Shown piece after piece: positions 8,071-15,349 of a DNA stretch of 43,542 bases. The position numbers and the translations under genes were made by a program. Below the pieces are notes generated by a model. The model was not told the origin of the DNA. It did not search any database and saw only the letters and a list, made by a program, of their open reading frames with translations. This stretch comes from Chloroflexota bacterium (GTDB lineage Bacteria; Chloroflexota; Anaerolineae; B4-G1; DUEL01): positions 1-43,542 of the forward strand of contig DROW01000032.1 of the NCBI GenBank assembly GCA_011388675.1. Reading direction: 5' to 3'. Positions within the stretch are counted from its first letter, which is position 1; each line of letters opens with the position of its first letter.

Positions 8071-9386
8071 GTCCCTTTCCCCCACTGGGCGAACAATTCT
8101 AGTACTTTGGCTGCTGCACCGGAGGCGTGGGCCACCGTCTCCGGGATGTCCATCGGCCCGATGCCGGTGCCGGCCAGGAAGACCCCTTCCCGTCCGCTCT
8201 CCACCGGCTGCATGTTGCCGTCGGCGGAGACGAGCCAGCCCGCGCTGTCCACCTCGATCCCCAGCATCTCCGCCAGGCGGCGGGTGGTGGGGCGGGGGAT
8301 GATGGCTGGGGCCAGGACCACCAGATCGGCGGCGATCCGCACCTGTCGCCCGCTCAGCGTGTCGGCCCCGAAGACCATCACCCTGTCCCCCTCGCGGAAG
8401 ACGCGGGAGACCTTGCCGCGCAGGTAGATGACCCGCTCCTCCTCCATCGCCCGCTGGGTGAACTCGTCGTATCCCTTGCCGCCAGCCCGGATGTCGATGT
8501 AGAAGATGTAGGCCTGCCCGTCGTGGACCCGGTGGCGGTAGAGGATGGCCTGCTTGGCGGTGTACATGCAGCAGATCTTGGAGCAGTGGGGGTTGTGGCG
8601 CTCCGGCGAGCGGGAGCCCGCGCACTGGATGAAGACCACCTCCTTCGGAACCTTGCCGTCGGAGGGGCGGCGGACCTTGCCGGAGGTGGGGCCAGAGGCG
8701 GAGAGCAGCCGCTCGAAGGCCAGCGCGTCGATCACGTCGGGAACCTGACCCCCGCCGTACTCGGGCATCTTGTCTAGTCCGTACAGGTCGTACCCGGTGG
8801 CGACGACGATCGCGCCGACCTCTTCCTCGATGAAGGTGTCCTCCTGGTCGTAGGCGATGGCCTGGGTGGGGCAGAACTTCTCGCAGGCGCGGCACTTGCC
8901 CCGCTGGAAGAAGATGCAGGCCTCCCGGTCGATCACCGGTTTGTTGGGCACCGCCTGGGGTGAGAGGGTGTAGATCGCCTTGCGGACGCCGATGCCCCGC
9001 TGAAACTCGGCCGGGACCTTCTTGGGGCATTTCTCCTGGCAGATGCCGCACCCCGTGCACTTATCCCAGTCCACGTAAGCGGCGTGGCGGCGGATGCGGA
9101 CCCGGAAGTGTCCGACCTCTCCGGAGATCGATTCGACCTCGGAGTAGGTGAGCAGTCGGATCCGGTCGTGGTGACCGACCTCGACGGTGCGTGGGGTCAG
9201 AATGCACTGGGAGCAATCCAGCGTGGGGAAGGTCTCCGAGAGTTGGGCCATTCGCCCGCCGATGGAGGGCAGCCGTTCCACCAGGACGACATCGTAACCG
9301 GCGTTAGCGATGTCCAGCGCGGCCTGCATCCCGGCGATGCCCGCGCCGACGACCAGAGCGCGCGAGATGGGTTTCTGATCTGTCAT
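8067..9386 (-). CDS. HdrA-like FAD and iron-sulfur oxidoreductase (CoB-CoM heterodisulfide reductase subunit A family)
   Basis: Flavin electron-transfer protein of the HdrA family, cytosolic. In 439 residues: an N-terminal FAD-binding GxGxxG (VVGAGIAGMQAA), the HdrA Cys motif LDCSQCILTPRTVEV, a ferredoxin insert with two 4Fe-4S sites (CTGCGICQEKCP and C-x6-C-x2-C-x3-C in ACIFFQRGKCRACEKFCP), then the family block FIQCAGSRSPERHNPHCSKI and a C-terminal FAD segment VFLAGTGIGPMD. It is shorter than the roughly 650-residue methanogen HdrA. No HdrB, HdrC, MvhD or hydrogenase gene lies in the window, so the electron partner is unknown. Start chosen at MTDQKPISR behind GGAGAGGGAG. A clear promoter lies upstream. 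The role in heterodisulfide, sulfur or ferredoxin chemistry cannot be told from this sequence. Confidence 0.9.
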   Translation of the reverse strand: MTDQKPISRALVVGAGIAGMQAALDIANAGYDVVLVERLPSIGGRMAQLSETFPTLDCSQCILTPRTVEVGHHDRIRLLTYSEVESISGEVGHFRVRIRRHAAYVDWDKCTGCGICQEKCPKKVPAEFQRGIGVRKAIYTLSPQAVPNKPVIDREACIFFQRGKCRACEKFCPTQAIAYDQEDTFIEEEVGAIVVATGYDLYGLDKMPEYGGGQVPDVIDALAFERLLSASGPTSGKVRRPSDGKVPKEVVFIQCAGSRSPERHNPHCSKICCMYTAKQAILYRHRVHDGQAYIFYIDIRAGGKGYDEFTQRAMEEERVIYLRGKVSRVFREGDRVMVFGADTLSGRQVRIAADLVVLAPAIIPRPTTRRLAEMLGIEVDSAGWLVSADGNMQPVESGREGVFLAGTGIGPMDIPETVAHASGAAAKVLELFAQWGKGT

Positions 9387-9428
9387 CTCCCTCTCCAGCG
9401 ATCTCTCCCCTCCTCCCCGGCCGCGCCC

Positions 9429-9457
9429 ATTGTAGTCCAATCTGGAGATCCTGGCAA
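9429..9457 (-). promoter_or_regulatory. Sigma-70-type promoter of the hdrA-like gene
   Basis: On the minus strand: -35 TTGCCA (9457-9452), 17-bp spacer, -10 TACAAT (9434-9429), about 43 bases upstream of the ATG. Both hexamers match five of six consensus bases. Confidence 0.75.
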
Positions 9458-9521
9458 CTTCGCGGGCTCCTTATCTTCGGACGTGAGTTCGGACACGGCC
9501 GCGAGATTGCAACACCCCGGA

Positions 9522-9578
9522 TGCGCTTCAGAGTAGGGGCACCTGCCCTTCTCAATCTGCCCCCATTCTGAAGCACAC
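9522..9578. repeat. TGYGCTTC dyad element, copy 1
   Basis: Arms GCTTCAGAGTAGGGGCA (9525-9541) and TGCCCCCATTCTGAAGC (9558-9574), 15 of 17 positions inverse-complementary, 16-base loop. It lies between the divergent hdrA-like and tatA promoters. Similar sequences occur at 34023-34068 and 38016-38033. Confidence 0.65.
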
Positions 9579-9596
9579 TCTCCCACCCCAGAACGG

Positions 9597-9625
9597 TTGA
9601 CAACTCCCCTGAGCAGGAGTACAAT
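9597..9625 (+). promoter_or_regulatory. Strong sigma-70-type promoter of the tat operon
   Basis: Consensus -35 TTGACA (9597-9602), 17-bp spacer, -10 TACAAT (9620-9625). It lies 57 bases before the tatA ATG and is the best-matched promoter in the window together with those at 24835 and 26681. Confidence 0.85.
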
Positions 9626-9682
9626 CCCCGTGCCGATTGGGATCGGCCGGTAGAAAGCGGATCAACGGAGGTAGTGGATCGA

Positions 9683-9868
9683 ATGTTGAGAAACTTTGGG
9701 CCTGCGGAGTTGTTAATCATCCTCCTCATCGTGATCGTGCTCTTCGGCGTAGGCCGGCTGGGGAAGATCGGGGCCGAACTGGGGAAAGGCATCCGTAACT
9801 TCCGCCAGGCGCTCTCCGGCGAAGAAGTGGAGATCGAGGAGGAGACCACCGAGACCGACAAGGCGTAG
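9683..9868 (+). CDS. tatA: Twin-arginine translocase subunit TatA
   Basis: TatA oligomers form the size-adjustable passage of the Tat system, which exports folded proteins. The 61-residue product has one N-terminal membrane helix (GPAELLIILLIVIVLFG), the hinge and amphipathic helix GVGRLGKIGAELGKGIRNFR typical of TatA, and an acidic tail EEVEIEEETTETDKA. I chose ATG 9683 because GGAGG (9667-9671) lies 11 bases before it; an upstream GTG at 9674 is only two bases from that site. It is the first gene of a tatABC cluster under a consensus promoter. Confidence 0.95.
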   Translation: MLRNFGPAELLIILLIVIVLFGVGRLGKIGAELGKGIRNFRQALSGEEVEIEEETTETDKA

Positions 9869-9886
9869 TCCAGCCTCTTCCCGGCG

Positions 9887-10255
9887 ATGGAGTTCTTTAA
9901 CATCGGTCCCGGCGAACTCCTCTTCATCGCTCTGCTCGCTATCCTGGTGGTCGGGCCCAAGCGGTCCGTCCAGTTGATGCAGCAGGCGGGCCGGTTGCTG
10001 GCCCGTCTGCAACAGGAGTGGCGCACGATCCAGCGCGACGTTATGACGGAGGTCCAGTCAGTGCGGGACGAGATCTCCCTGGATACCTCCGATTGGATCA
10101 CCTCCCCACGGTCGTCGATCTACCCCCTCGGGGGGCTGGCGAGCGTAAGAGGGGAAACAACGGCGGACGAAAAGCCGGGTGAGGAGGACGGAACGGACAA
10201 GGCTACCGATGGAACGACAAGCGACGCAGCAGGAGGAGACTCTTCCCATTCTTGA
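9887..10255 (+). CDS. tatB: TatB-like twin-arginine translocase subunit
   Basis: A second TatA/B family protein: 122 residues with one N-terminal membrane segment (IGPGELLFIALLAILVVGP), the Gly-Pro hinge followed by KRSVQLMQQAGRLLARLQQEW, and a longer polar tail ending in Asp/Gly/Ser-rich sequence. The GPKR hinge and longer cytosolic region fit TatB, which with TatC recognises the twin-arginine signal. Assignment as TatB rather than a second TatA rests on position between tatA and tatC and on length. It starts 18 bases after tatA and overlaps the start of tatC by 47 bases. Confidence 0.85.
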   Translation: MEFFNIGPGELLFIALLAILVVGPKRSVQLMQQAGRLLARLQQEWRTIQRDVMTEVQSVRDEISLDTSDWITSPRSSIYPLGGLASVRGETTADEKPGEEDGTDKATDGTTSDAAGGDSSHS

Positions 10256-10937
10256 ACATATAGAGGAACTGCGGCGTCGATTGCTGCGCTCTCTGATCGC
10301 GCTAGGGGTAGGCGTCATCCTTAGCGCAATTTTTGCCCCACAGATCCTCGAGTGGCTGGCCCGCCCCCTTCCGGGCGGTGGGCTTCAGCAACTGGAGGCC
10401 ATTGAGGTCACCGAGAACGTAGGGGTCTTTATGCAGGCCACCCTCCTGGGAGGGGTCACCCTGGCGATGCCTTTCATCCTATATCAGATGTGGCAATTCG
10501 TCGCCCCCGGCCTGTACCCCCACGAGCGTCGCTACGTCTACCTCCTCCTCCCCCTGGCGACGTTCCTGTTCCTCGGAGGTGCGCTCTTCACCTACTACGT
10601 GATGTTGCCCGCCGCCATTCCTTTCCTGATCAGTTTCGCCGACATCCCCGTCCGCCTGCGCCCAGCCAACTACTTCTCCTTCGTCACGAGCATTATGTTC
10701 TGGATCGGTGTGAGTTTTGAGACCCCCCTGATCCTCTTCTTCCTGGCCAAAATCCGTTTGATCGACTACAAGATGCTGATCCGGGGCTGGCGGGTGGCCA
10801 TTCTCCTCATCGCTGTGTTGGCCGCCGTCATCACCCCCACACCGGACCCGGTGAATATGAGCCTGGTGATGCTGCCCCTCATCCTCCTGTACGGATTCAG
10901 CATCCTGCTGGCCCGGATCGCCTATCGTCCCTCGTAG
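10209..10937 (+). CDS. tatC: Twin-arginine translocase subunit TatC
   Basis: TatC is the membrane receptor for twin-arginine signal peptides. The 242-residue protein has six hydrophobic segments and the conserved N-terminal block ILEHIEELRRRLL, the loop FILYQMWQFVAPGLYPHERR with its conserved acidic/Pro region, and FVTSIMFWIGVSFETPLI. I chose ATG 10209 (MERQATQQEETLP), which gives the usual short N-terminus before the HxEELR motif; a GTG at 10179 is possible and sits on GAGGAGG. It overlaps tatB. A DUF4062-like gene follows after 34 bases and may belong to the same transcript. Confidence 0.95.
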   Translation: MERQATQQEETLPILEHIEELRRRLLRSLIALGVGVILSAIFAPQILEWLARPLPGGGLQQLEAIEVTENVGVFMQATLLGGVTLAMPFILYQMWQFVAPGLYPHERRYVYLLLPLATFLFLGGALFTYYVMLPAAIPFLISFADIPVRLRPANYFSFVTSIMFWIGVSFETPLILFFLAKIRLIDYKMLIRGWRVAILLIAVLAAVITPTPDPVNMSLVMLPLILLYGFSILLARIAYRPS

Positions 10938-10971
10938 AAGCGGGGCCGCTTTGCCAAGAGAGGAGCGGGGC

Positions 10972-11520
10972 GTGGATCGGGTGATTCGGCTGTACGTCAG
11001 CAGCAGCCCAGATCTAGAGGCGGAGCGGGAGGCTCTGGGGAGAGCGGTGGCCGCACTGCCCGTCTCCCTGGGATGGGAGATCCGCCACACCCCCCTCACC
11101 GGCGAACCGGAGGGCGACTCGCTTTCCTTCGTCGCCTCGTGTGATCTTTTCGTCGTCCTGTTAGGGGCCGACTTCGCCGCCCCGATGGGCAGCGAGTGGC
11201 AGGAGGCCCGCCGCCATCGCCGGGCGACGCTGGCCTTTTCCAAGCGGGTTTCCCGTTCCCCTTCGGCGCTGTGGGCCTTCTACCAGAAGGGAGTGGAGTG
11301 GCAACTGTTCGCCTCCCCCGCCGAACTGGAGCGGCTGCTCCTCCGGCGGCTTGCCCGGGCCCTCCTCGACCACGGCGAGCGGTTGGGCCTCAACCTGAAG
11401 GACGTGGAGAGGCTCGTCGCCCTCCTGGAGGAGGAAGCGGAAGAGGAGACGGGGGGAACGAAAGAACCCGACCGGCGAAGCGGCGCAGGCCGGTCGGGGA
11501 TCATCTTGGGCAGGCGGTGA
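10972..11520 (+). CDS. DUF4062-like protein of unknown function
   Basis: The 182-residue protein opens with IRLYVSSSPDLEAEREAL, close to the DUF4062 opening (hydrophobic-x-VSSTxxDLxxERxAL), and continues GDSLSFVASCDLFVVLLGAD, consistent with a Rossmann-like fold related to TIR and SLOG nucleotide-sensing domains. The middle contains an aromatic FYQKGVEWQLF stretch, and the C-terminal half is helical, acidic and basic in turn. No membrane segment or signal is visible. Start GTG 10972 has AGAGGAGCGGGG upstream; a TTG at 10951 is the alternative. It follows tatC directly, but nothing links it to export. DUF4062 domains elsewhere are found with NTPases and defence genes; no such partner is here. 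Domain call is moderate, function unknown. Confidence 0.65.
   Translation: MDRVIRLYVSSSPDLEAEREALGRAVAALPVSLGWEIRHTPLTGEPEGDSLSFVASCDLFVVLLGADFAAPMGSEWQEARRHRRATLAFSKRVSRSPSALWAFYQKGVEWQLFASPAELERLLLRRLARALLDHGERLGLNLKDVERLVALLEEEAEEETGGTKEPDRRSGAGRSGIILGRR
11467..11498 (+). other. Hairpin inside the 3' end of the DUF4062-like gene
   Basis: Perfect 10-bp inverted repeat CCCGACCGGC / GCCGGTCGGG with a 12-base loop, about seven codons before the stop. No T run follows. It may attenuate 3' decay or act as part of a composite terminator with the hairpin at 11556-11588. Confidence 0.45.
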
Positions 11521-11555
11521 GGGCGGAAGCACCGTCCGCGGGAGGCGAAGCGCGA

Positions 11556-11588
11556 GGGGGTGGAGAGGTACGTCGCTCCTCCACCCCC
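11556..11588. terminator. GC-rich hairpin between convergent transcripts
   Basis: Perfect 10-bp arms GGGGGTGGAG (11556-11565) and CTCCACCCCC (11579-11588) with a 13-base loop, placed between the stop codons of the tat/DUF4062 unit (+) and the CBS-ACT gene (-). No T tract on either side, so termination is inferred from position and stem strength. Confidence 0.5.
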
Positions 11589-11618
11589 CACCGGGACCAT
11601 CCACCGGTGCTCGCGGGT

Positions 11619-12281
11619 TCAGGAGGCTGCCAGGTCCCCCGGCTCCCACACGTGGCGGATCTGTACGCCCAGTTCGTCCAGGGCCCGCAGCAGGGTCTCC
11701 CGATCCACCTGCTCCACCCGAAAGGCGATGATCCGGTCCTCAGGCCGCTCCCCCCAGAAGGTCCCCAGCGAGTGGATGTTCCCTCCGAGTTCGGCGATCT
11801 TATCCACCACCCGGGCCAGGCTACCCACCCGTTCCGGGATGACGACGGTGACGCGGAGGCTGGGGTAGCCCCCGCCCAGTCCCTCCACAAACACGCGGAA
11901 GATATCCGTGTCGCTGATGATGCCGACCAGACGACCTTCTTCCACCACGGGCAGGCAGCCGATCTGGTGATCGATCATCACCCGCGCCGCCTCCTCCAGC
12001 GGCAGGTCGGGCGGGACGGTGACCACCTCTTTGGCCATCACCTGCTCAACCGTCATCCGGGAAAGCAGATAGTTCACCTCGAAGATGCTCAGCGAGACGT
12101 CGGAAGCCGGAGAGGCGTACACCAGGCTTTTCTCCGTGGTGATGCCGACGAGCCTTCCCTCCTCATCCACGATGGGAAGGTGGCGAAACGGATGGCTGCG
12201 GAGCAGTTCGAGTGCCTCTTTCACGCTCGTCTCCGGCGTGGCCGTGATCGGATTGGGCGTCATTCGATCCCGCACCAGCAT
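11619..12281 (-). CDS. AcuB-like CBS-pair and ACT domain protein
   Basis: Likely cytosolic small-molecule sensor. The 220 residues hold two CBS motifs (about 1-55, opening MLVRDRMTPNPITATPETSV, and 75-135, VEQVMAKEVVTVPPDLPLEE) that together bind an adenosyl ligand, followed by an ACT domain (about 140-210, LRVTVVIPERVGSLARVVDK). This order and length fit the AcuB family, named from Bacillus acetoin catabolism; no acetoin genes are near, so that role should not be assumed. GAGGAGG lies before the ATG. It is the last gene of a minus-strand run that includes the membrane protein, HIT protein and mtaB. Confidence 0.85.
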   Translation of the reverse strand: MLVRDRMTPNPITATPETSVKEALELLRSHPFRHLPIVDEEGRLVGITTEKSLVYASPASDVSLSIFEVNYLLSRMTVEQVMAKEVVTVPPDLPLEEAARVMIDHQIGCLPVVEEGRLVGIISDTDIFRVFVEGLGGGYPSLRVTVVIPERVGSLARVVDKIAELGGNIHSLGTFWGERPEDRIIAFRVEQVDRETLLRALDELGVQIRHVWEPGDLAAS

Positions 12282-12296
12282 AGCAACCTCCTCGCT

Positions 12297-12854
12297 TCAA
12301 TCTCGATTTCCCTTCAACGCCGATAGTGCACGGAAGATCACACCCCCTGTCAGGGCCAGCGCAGTGAGCCCAACGATGGACCACTTCGCCGCGGTGCAGA
12401 TCGCCGCCGCGACGACCAGGCCGGGCAGACGGGTCGGGTAGGCCAGGAAGAGCACGGAGAGCGCGACGTTTTCCGAATAATCCGCCAGCACGCTCAGCCA
12501 GGGAAGGAGCGGCAGCCAACGCCACCGGGAGGTGGAAAGTCGGGGACGGTAGAGACCGATGAGGGAGAGGGTGAAGAAGGTACCGTAGGCCAACGGATAG
12601 AGAAGGTCGGCCGTGAGATGGCCCACGACCGCGCTCCGCCGCTGGGCGGAGGTGTACAGCGCCAGGTCCCCGTACACCTCCTCCGGCGTGTACCACACCC
12701 GCGTGTCGAACGGAGGCGTCTGCGCTGCTGTGCCGTCCTGAGGGCCGACGGCGTGGGAGACGAGCAGGGTGAGGAGAAGCGTAACGACGGCAGAGAGGAG
12801 GATCCCCCGCCAGTTCGCCCGCCGTTCAAAGGCCTGCAGGACCCGGACTTTCAT
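12297..12854 (-). CDS. Integral membrane protein of unknown function
   Basis: 185 residues, four likely membrane segments: LLSAVVTLLLTLLVS near residue 20, LLYPLAYGTFFTLSLIGLY near 95, a segment around LPLLPWLSVLADYSENVAL, and a C-terminal pair around GLVVAAAICTAAKWSIVGL. A polar loop with VWYTPEEVYGDLALYT faces one side. No family motif that I can name. The ADYSENVAL stretch with its charged residues inside a hydrophobic region is the most distinctive part. Start at MKVRVLQAFERR was chosen because an upstream reading would overlap the HIT gene; GGAGG lies about 10 bases before it. It starts 17 bases after hinT and ends 15 bases before the CBS-ACT gene, so it is probably co-transcribed with both. 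Confidence 0.7.
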   Translation of the reverse strand: MKVRVLQAFERRANWRGILLSAVVTLLLTLLVSHAVGPQDGTAAQTPPFDTRVWYTPEEVYGDLALYTSAQRRSAVVGHLTADLLYPLAYGTFFTLSLIGLYRPRLSTSRWRWLPLLPWLSVLADYSENVALSVLFLAYPTRLPGLVVAAAICTAAKWSIVGLTALALTGGVIFRALSALKGNRD

Positions 12855-12871
12855 CGCAGGGCGTACCTCCG

Positions 12872-13213
12872 CTACCCCGGCGGCCATTGAAAAGGCCGGC
12901 CACCCAAAAGGTGGAGGTGAAGGTGGAACACCGACTGCCCTGCAGGACGGCCGTTGTTGACCACCAGGCGATAGCCCCGGTCAACCCCCATCTCCTCGGC
13001 AACCCTGCGAGCCACGGTGAACAGGCGACCCAACATCGGCTCGTCCTCCGGCTCCACCTGGGCGACGCCGCTGATGTGTCGGTTGGGTACGATCAGCACG
13101 TGCACCGGAGCCTGGGGGTTGAGGTCGTGAAAGGCGGTCACCGCCTCGTCCTGGTAGACGATCCGGGCCGGTGCCTCCCCGCGCACGATGCGGCAGAAGA
13201 TGCACTCGTTCAT
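12872..13213 (-). CDS. hinT: Histidine triad (HIT/HinT) nucleotide-binding protein
   Basis: Small cytosolic nucleoside phosphoramidase or AMP-lysine hydrolase of the HIT superfamily. The 113-residue length is typical. It begins NECIFCRIVRGEAPARIVYQ, has the family Asn-rich strand YRLVVNNGRPAGQSVFHLH and the catalytic triad motif HLHLHLLGG near the C-terminus. The start overlaps the stop of mtaB by four bases, indicating translational coupling. Physiological substrate is not predictable. Confidence 0.93.
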   Translation of the reverse strand: MNECIFCRIVRGEAPARIVYQDEAVTAFHDLNPQAPVHVLIVPNRHISGVAQVEPEDEPMLGRLFTVARRVAEEMGVDRGYRLVVNNGRPAGQSVFHLHLHLLGGRPFQWPPG

Positions 13214-14454
13214 TCGACGACCTCCCCGACGAACAGGCCGCTGTGCAAGGCGACGAGCCGGGTGCGCACGATCCGGCCGGTCAGCCTCTCCCCAAACGAC
13301 GTAACAACGCGCAGGTAGTTGTCCGTCAGTCCGTACCAGAGGCCATCGTCGCGGCGGTGCTCCCAGAGGACCCCCATCTCGCGGCCCACGAACTGTTGCT
13401 GGTACGTTTCGGCCAGTCGCTTACCCACCTCTCGCATCCGGTGGGCCCGCTCCCGCCGGACGGCGACGGGCACTTGGTCGGGCAAGCGCGCAGCAGGGGT
13501 CCCCGGCCGGGGGGAGAAGGGGAAGACGTGGAGCCGGGCGAAGCCCATCCGCTCGACGAAGGCCAGACTCTCGGCGAAGGCCGCTTCGTCCTCGCCGGGG
13601 AAGCCGACCATCATGTCGGTGGTCAGGGCCAGGTCGGGGATGGCGGCATGGGCGGTCTCCACCAGCGCCGCGTACCGGGCCGTGGTGATGGGCCGCCCCA
13701 TCCGGCGCAGCGTCGCGTCGCACCCGGCCTGCAGCGGCAGGTGGAGTTGGCGACAGAGACGGGGGTTCTCCCACAGGCGGAAGAACTCCTCGTCCAGGTC
13801 CCACGGCTCCACCGACGAGAGCCGCAGGCGGGGAACGTCGGTGTGGGTCAGCACCGCCTCCACCAGCCGGTGCAGCCCGCGCTCCATCCCCAGGTCGCGC
13901 CCGTAGGAGCCCAAATTGACTCCTGTGAGCACGACCTCCTGGTAACCCTCCGTCGTCCGCTCCTGCACCTCGGCGAGCACCTCTTCGAGGGGACGGCTGC
14001 GCCCCGGCCCGCGCAGGATGCGGACGATGCAGTAGGTACAGTGGTTGTCGCACCCATCCTGCGCTTTGACGAAAGCCCGGGTCCGCAACCTCCCCCGCTT
14101 TCCCGCTTCCTCGCTTCCCTCCATCCCCACGAACCGCTCGACGAACGTCTCCTTCCCCTCGTTCGGCACCACCCACGCCACACCGGGAAACTGGGCGAAG
14201 GTCTCCGGGGCTAGGGTGGCCGCGCAGCCGACCACGGCGATGCGGGCCCGAGGATTGGCCCGGTGGAGGGCACGGACCGCGTGGCGGGTCTTTCGCTCCG
14301 CCTCGGCGGTGACGGCGCAGGTGTTGACGATACAGACGTCGGCCTGGGACGGCTCATCCACCACGGCGTGGCCCGCCGTCGCCAGCCGTCGCGCCATCGC
14401 CTCGATCTCGCTCCAGTTCAGCCGACAGCCCAGGCTGTGCAGGTAAACCCGCAC
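13210..14454 (-). CDS. mtaB: tRNA (N6-threonylcarbamoyladenosine(37)-C2)-methylthiotransferase MtaB
   Basis: Radical SAM enzyme that adds a methylthio group to t6A37 of tRNA, giving ms2t6A. In 414 residues: an N-terminal UPF0004 domain with Cys ligands for one 4Fe-4S cluster (SLGCRLNWSE, NTCAVTAEAE, VVGCAA), a radical SAM core with CDNHCTYC for the second cluster, and a C-terminal TRAM-like region. The sequence opening and the CRLN motif favour MtaB over MiaB or RimO. A GTG start follows GGGGGAGAGAG. Between the UPF0004 and radical SAM domains an octamer array (14097-14120) is translated in frame as part of EGSEEAGKRG; see findings. It overlaps hinT by four bases. Confidence 0.93.
   Translation of the reverse strand: MRVYLHSLGCRLNWSEIEAMARRLATAGHAVVDEPSQADVCIVNTCAVTAEAERKTRHAVRALHRANPRARIAVVGCAATLAPETFAQFPGVAWVVPNEGKETFVERFVGMEGSEEAGKRGRLRTRAFVKAQDGCDNHCTYCIVRILRGPGRSRPLEEVLAEVQERTTEGYQEVVLTGVNLGSYGRDLGMERGLHRLVEAVLTHTDVPRLRLSSVEPWDLDEEFFRLWENPRLCRQLHLPLQAGCDATLRRMGRPITTARYAALVETAHAAIPDLALTTDMMVGFPGEDEAAFAESLAFVERMGFARLHVFPFSPRPGTPAARLPDQVPVAVRRERAHRMREVGKRLAETYQQQFVGREMGVLWEHRRDDGLWYGLTDNYLRVVTSFGERLTGRIVRTRLVALHSGLFVGEVVE
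14097..14120 (-). repeat. Octamer array within mtaB
   Basis: Three tandem octamers read on the plus strand as GCTTTCCC, GCTTCCTC, GCTTCCCT, the same unit as in the intergenic arrays at 15350, 32548 and 34074. It is in frame in mtaB. Confidence 0.65.
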
Positions 14455-14473
14455 CTCTCTCCCCCGACCGCGA

Positions 14474-15241
14474 TCACGACGGAATACGGTACACCCCCTG
14501 CGCGATCATCCGTTCCACGCCGCAATCCAGGTTCGCCACCCAATCGATGAACCGGTCCACCATCTCCCGCCCCTCGAACATCGCCCCGTGCTGGGGGACG
14601 ATGCGCTCGATCTCCAGCCCGCGCACCATCTCCGCCCACTGGCGGCAGACGGCGGGGGAGGGCATATACCGCTGGTGGAAGGCCTCCATATACTGCACGT
14701 GCGCGTCGAAATCCTCAACCCGGACGTACCTTCCGTCCGGCGGAAGGAGGGAGGCCCCCAGGTCGCCGGAGAAAAGGGTCTTCGAGGCGGGATCGTACAC
14801 CTGGAGGTTCCCCGCCGAGTGGAGGAAGTGGGCCGGAAGGAGGATCAGTTCAGCGTCGGCGAAGCGGATTCGGGTCCCCTCGTCGGGCACGGCCAGCACG
14901 CGCTGCTCGGCCAGCGACTGACTGCAGAACGAGGGGATGAACCGGAGCCAGATGGCCGGGAAGCAGATGGTGGCCTCGGTGATCAGAAGGTAGCCGTTCA
15001 GCCCGGCCCCCACATCCGGGTCCTGGTGGGTCAGCACGATGTAGGCCAGTTTCTGCGGCGGCAGGTACTCGGCCATCGCCGCGCTCAGTTTGGAGAACAT
15101 CCGGTTGCCGCCGGGGTCGAGCAGGACGCCCGCGTCGCCGTGGATGATGAGGAACTGGTTGGCCTGGACCTCTCCCTCGCCGGCCAGGTTGTCGAACCGG
15201 ACACACTTGTGGACGCCATCGTCGTAGAAGATCTCCGCCAT
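14474..15241 (-). CDS. ODP-type metallo-beta-lactamase-fold di-iron protein
   Basis: 255 residues of the metallo-beta-lactamase fold without a flavodoxin domain. The metal motif is LTHQDPDVGAGL rather than HxHxDH, a pattern of the oxygen-binding di-iron (ODP) branch related to flavodiiron proteins. Other ligands are seen in LPAHFLHSAGN, FSGDLGAS and PQHGAMF. It may sense or reduce oxygen; in ODP proteins of chemotaxis systems the di-iron centre senses oxygen. No partner rubredoxin, flavoprotein or chemotaxis gene is adjacent. Start at MAEIFYDDG follows GGAGGAGAGAG; a longer reading would run into the heptamer array upstream (15256-15304) and is rejected. Confidence 0.85.
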   Translation of the reverse strand: MAEIFYDDGVHKCVRFDNLAGEGEVQANQFLIIHGDAGVLLDPGGNRMFSKLSAAMAEYLPPQKLAYIVLTHQDPDVGAGLNGYLLITEATICFPAIWLRFIPSFCSQSLAEQRVLAVPDEGTRIRFADAELILLPAHFLHSAGNLQVYDPASKTLFSGDLGASLLPPDGRYVRVEDFDAHVQYMEAFHQRYMPSPAVCRQWAEMVRGLEIERIVPQHGAMFEGREMVDRFIDWVANLDCGVERMIAQGVYRIPS

Positions 15242-15255
15242 CTCTCTCCTCCTAC

Positions 15256-15304
15256 GTTCTGTGTTCTGCGTTCTGTGTTCTGCGTTCTGCGTTCTATGTT
15301 CCAC
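15256..15304. repeat. Heptamer tandem array (GTTCTGY)7
   Basis: Seven 7-bp units on the plus strand: GTTCTGT, GTTCTGC, GTTCTGT, GTTCTGC, GTTCTGC, GTTCTAT, GTTCCAC. Located just upstream of the metallo-beta-lactamase-fold gene. Confidence 0.85.
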
Positions 15305-15349
15305 GTTTCGGGTTGCAAGCCGCGTCAGGGCATCTTCCCTCTCTTTCCC

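Noticed and set aside
7920-8102. Possible 60-residue plus-strand gene between the cyclase and hdrA-like genes
   Set aside because: No ribosome binding site, basic low-complexity sequence, and the 3' end overlaps hdrA; more likely leader DNA of the cyclase gene.
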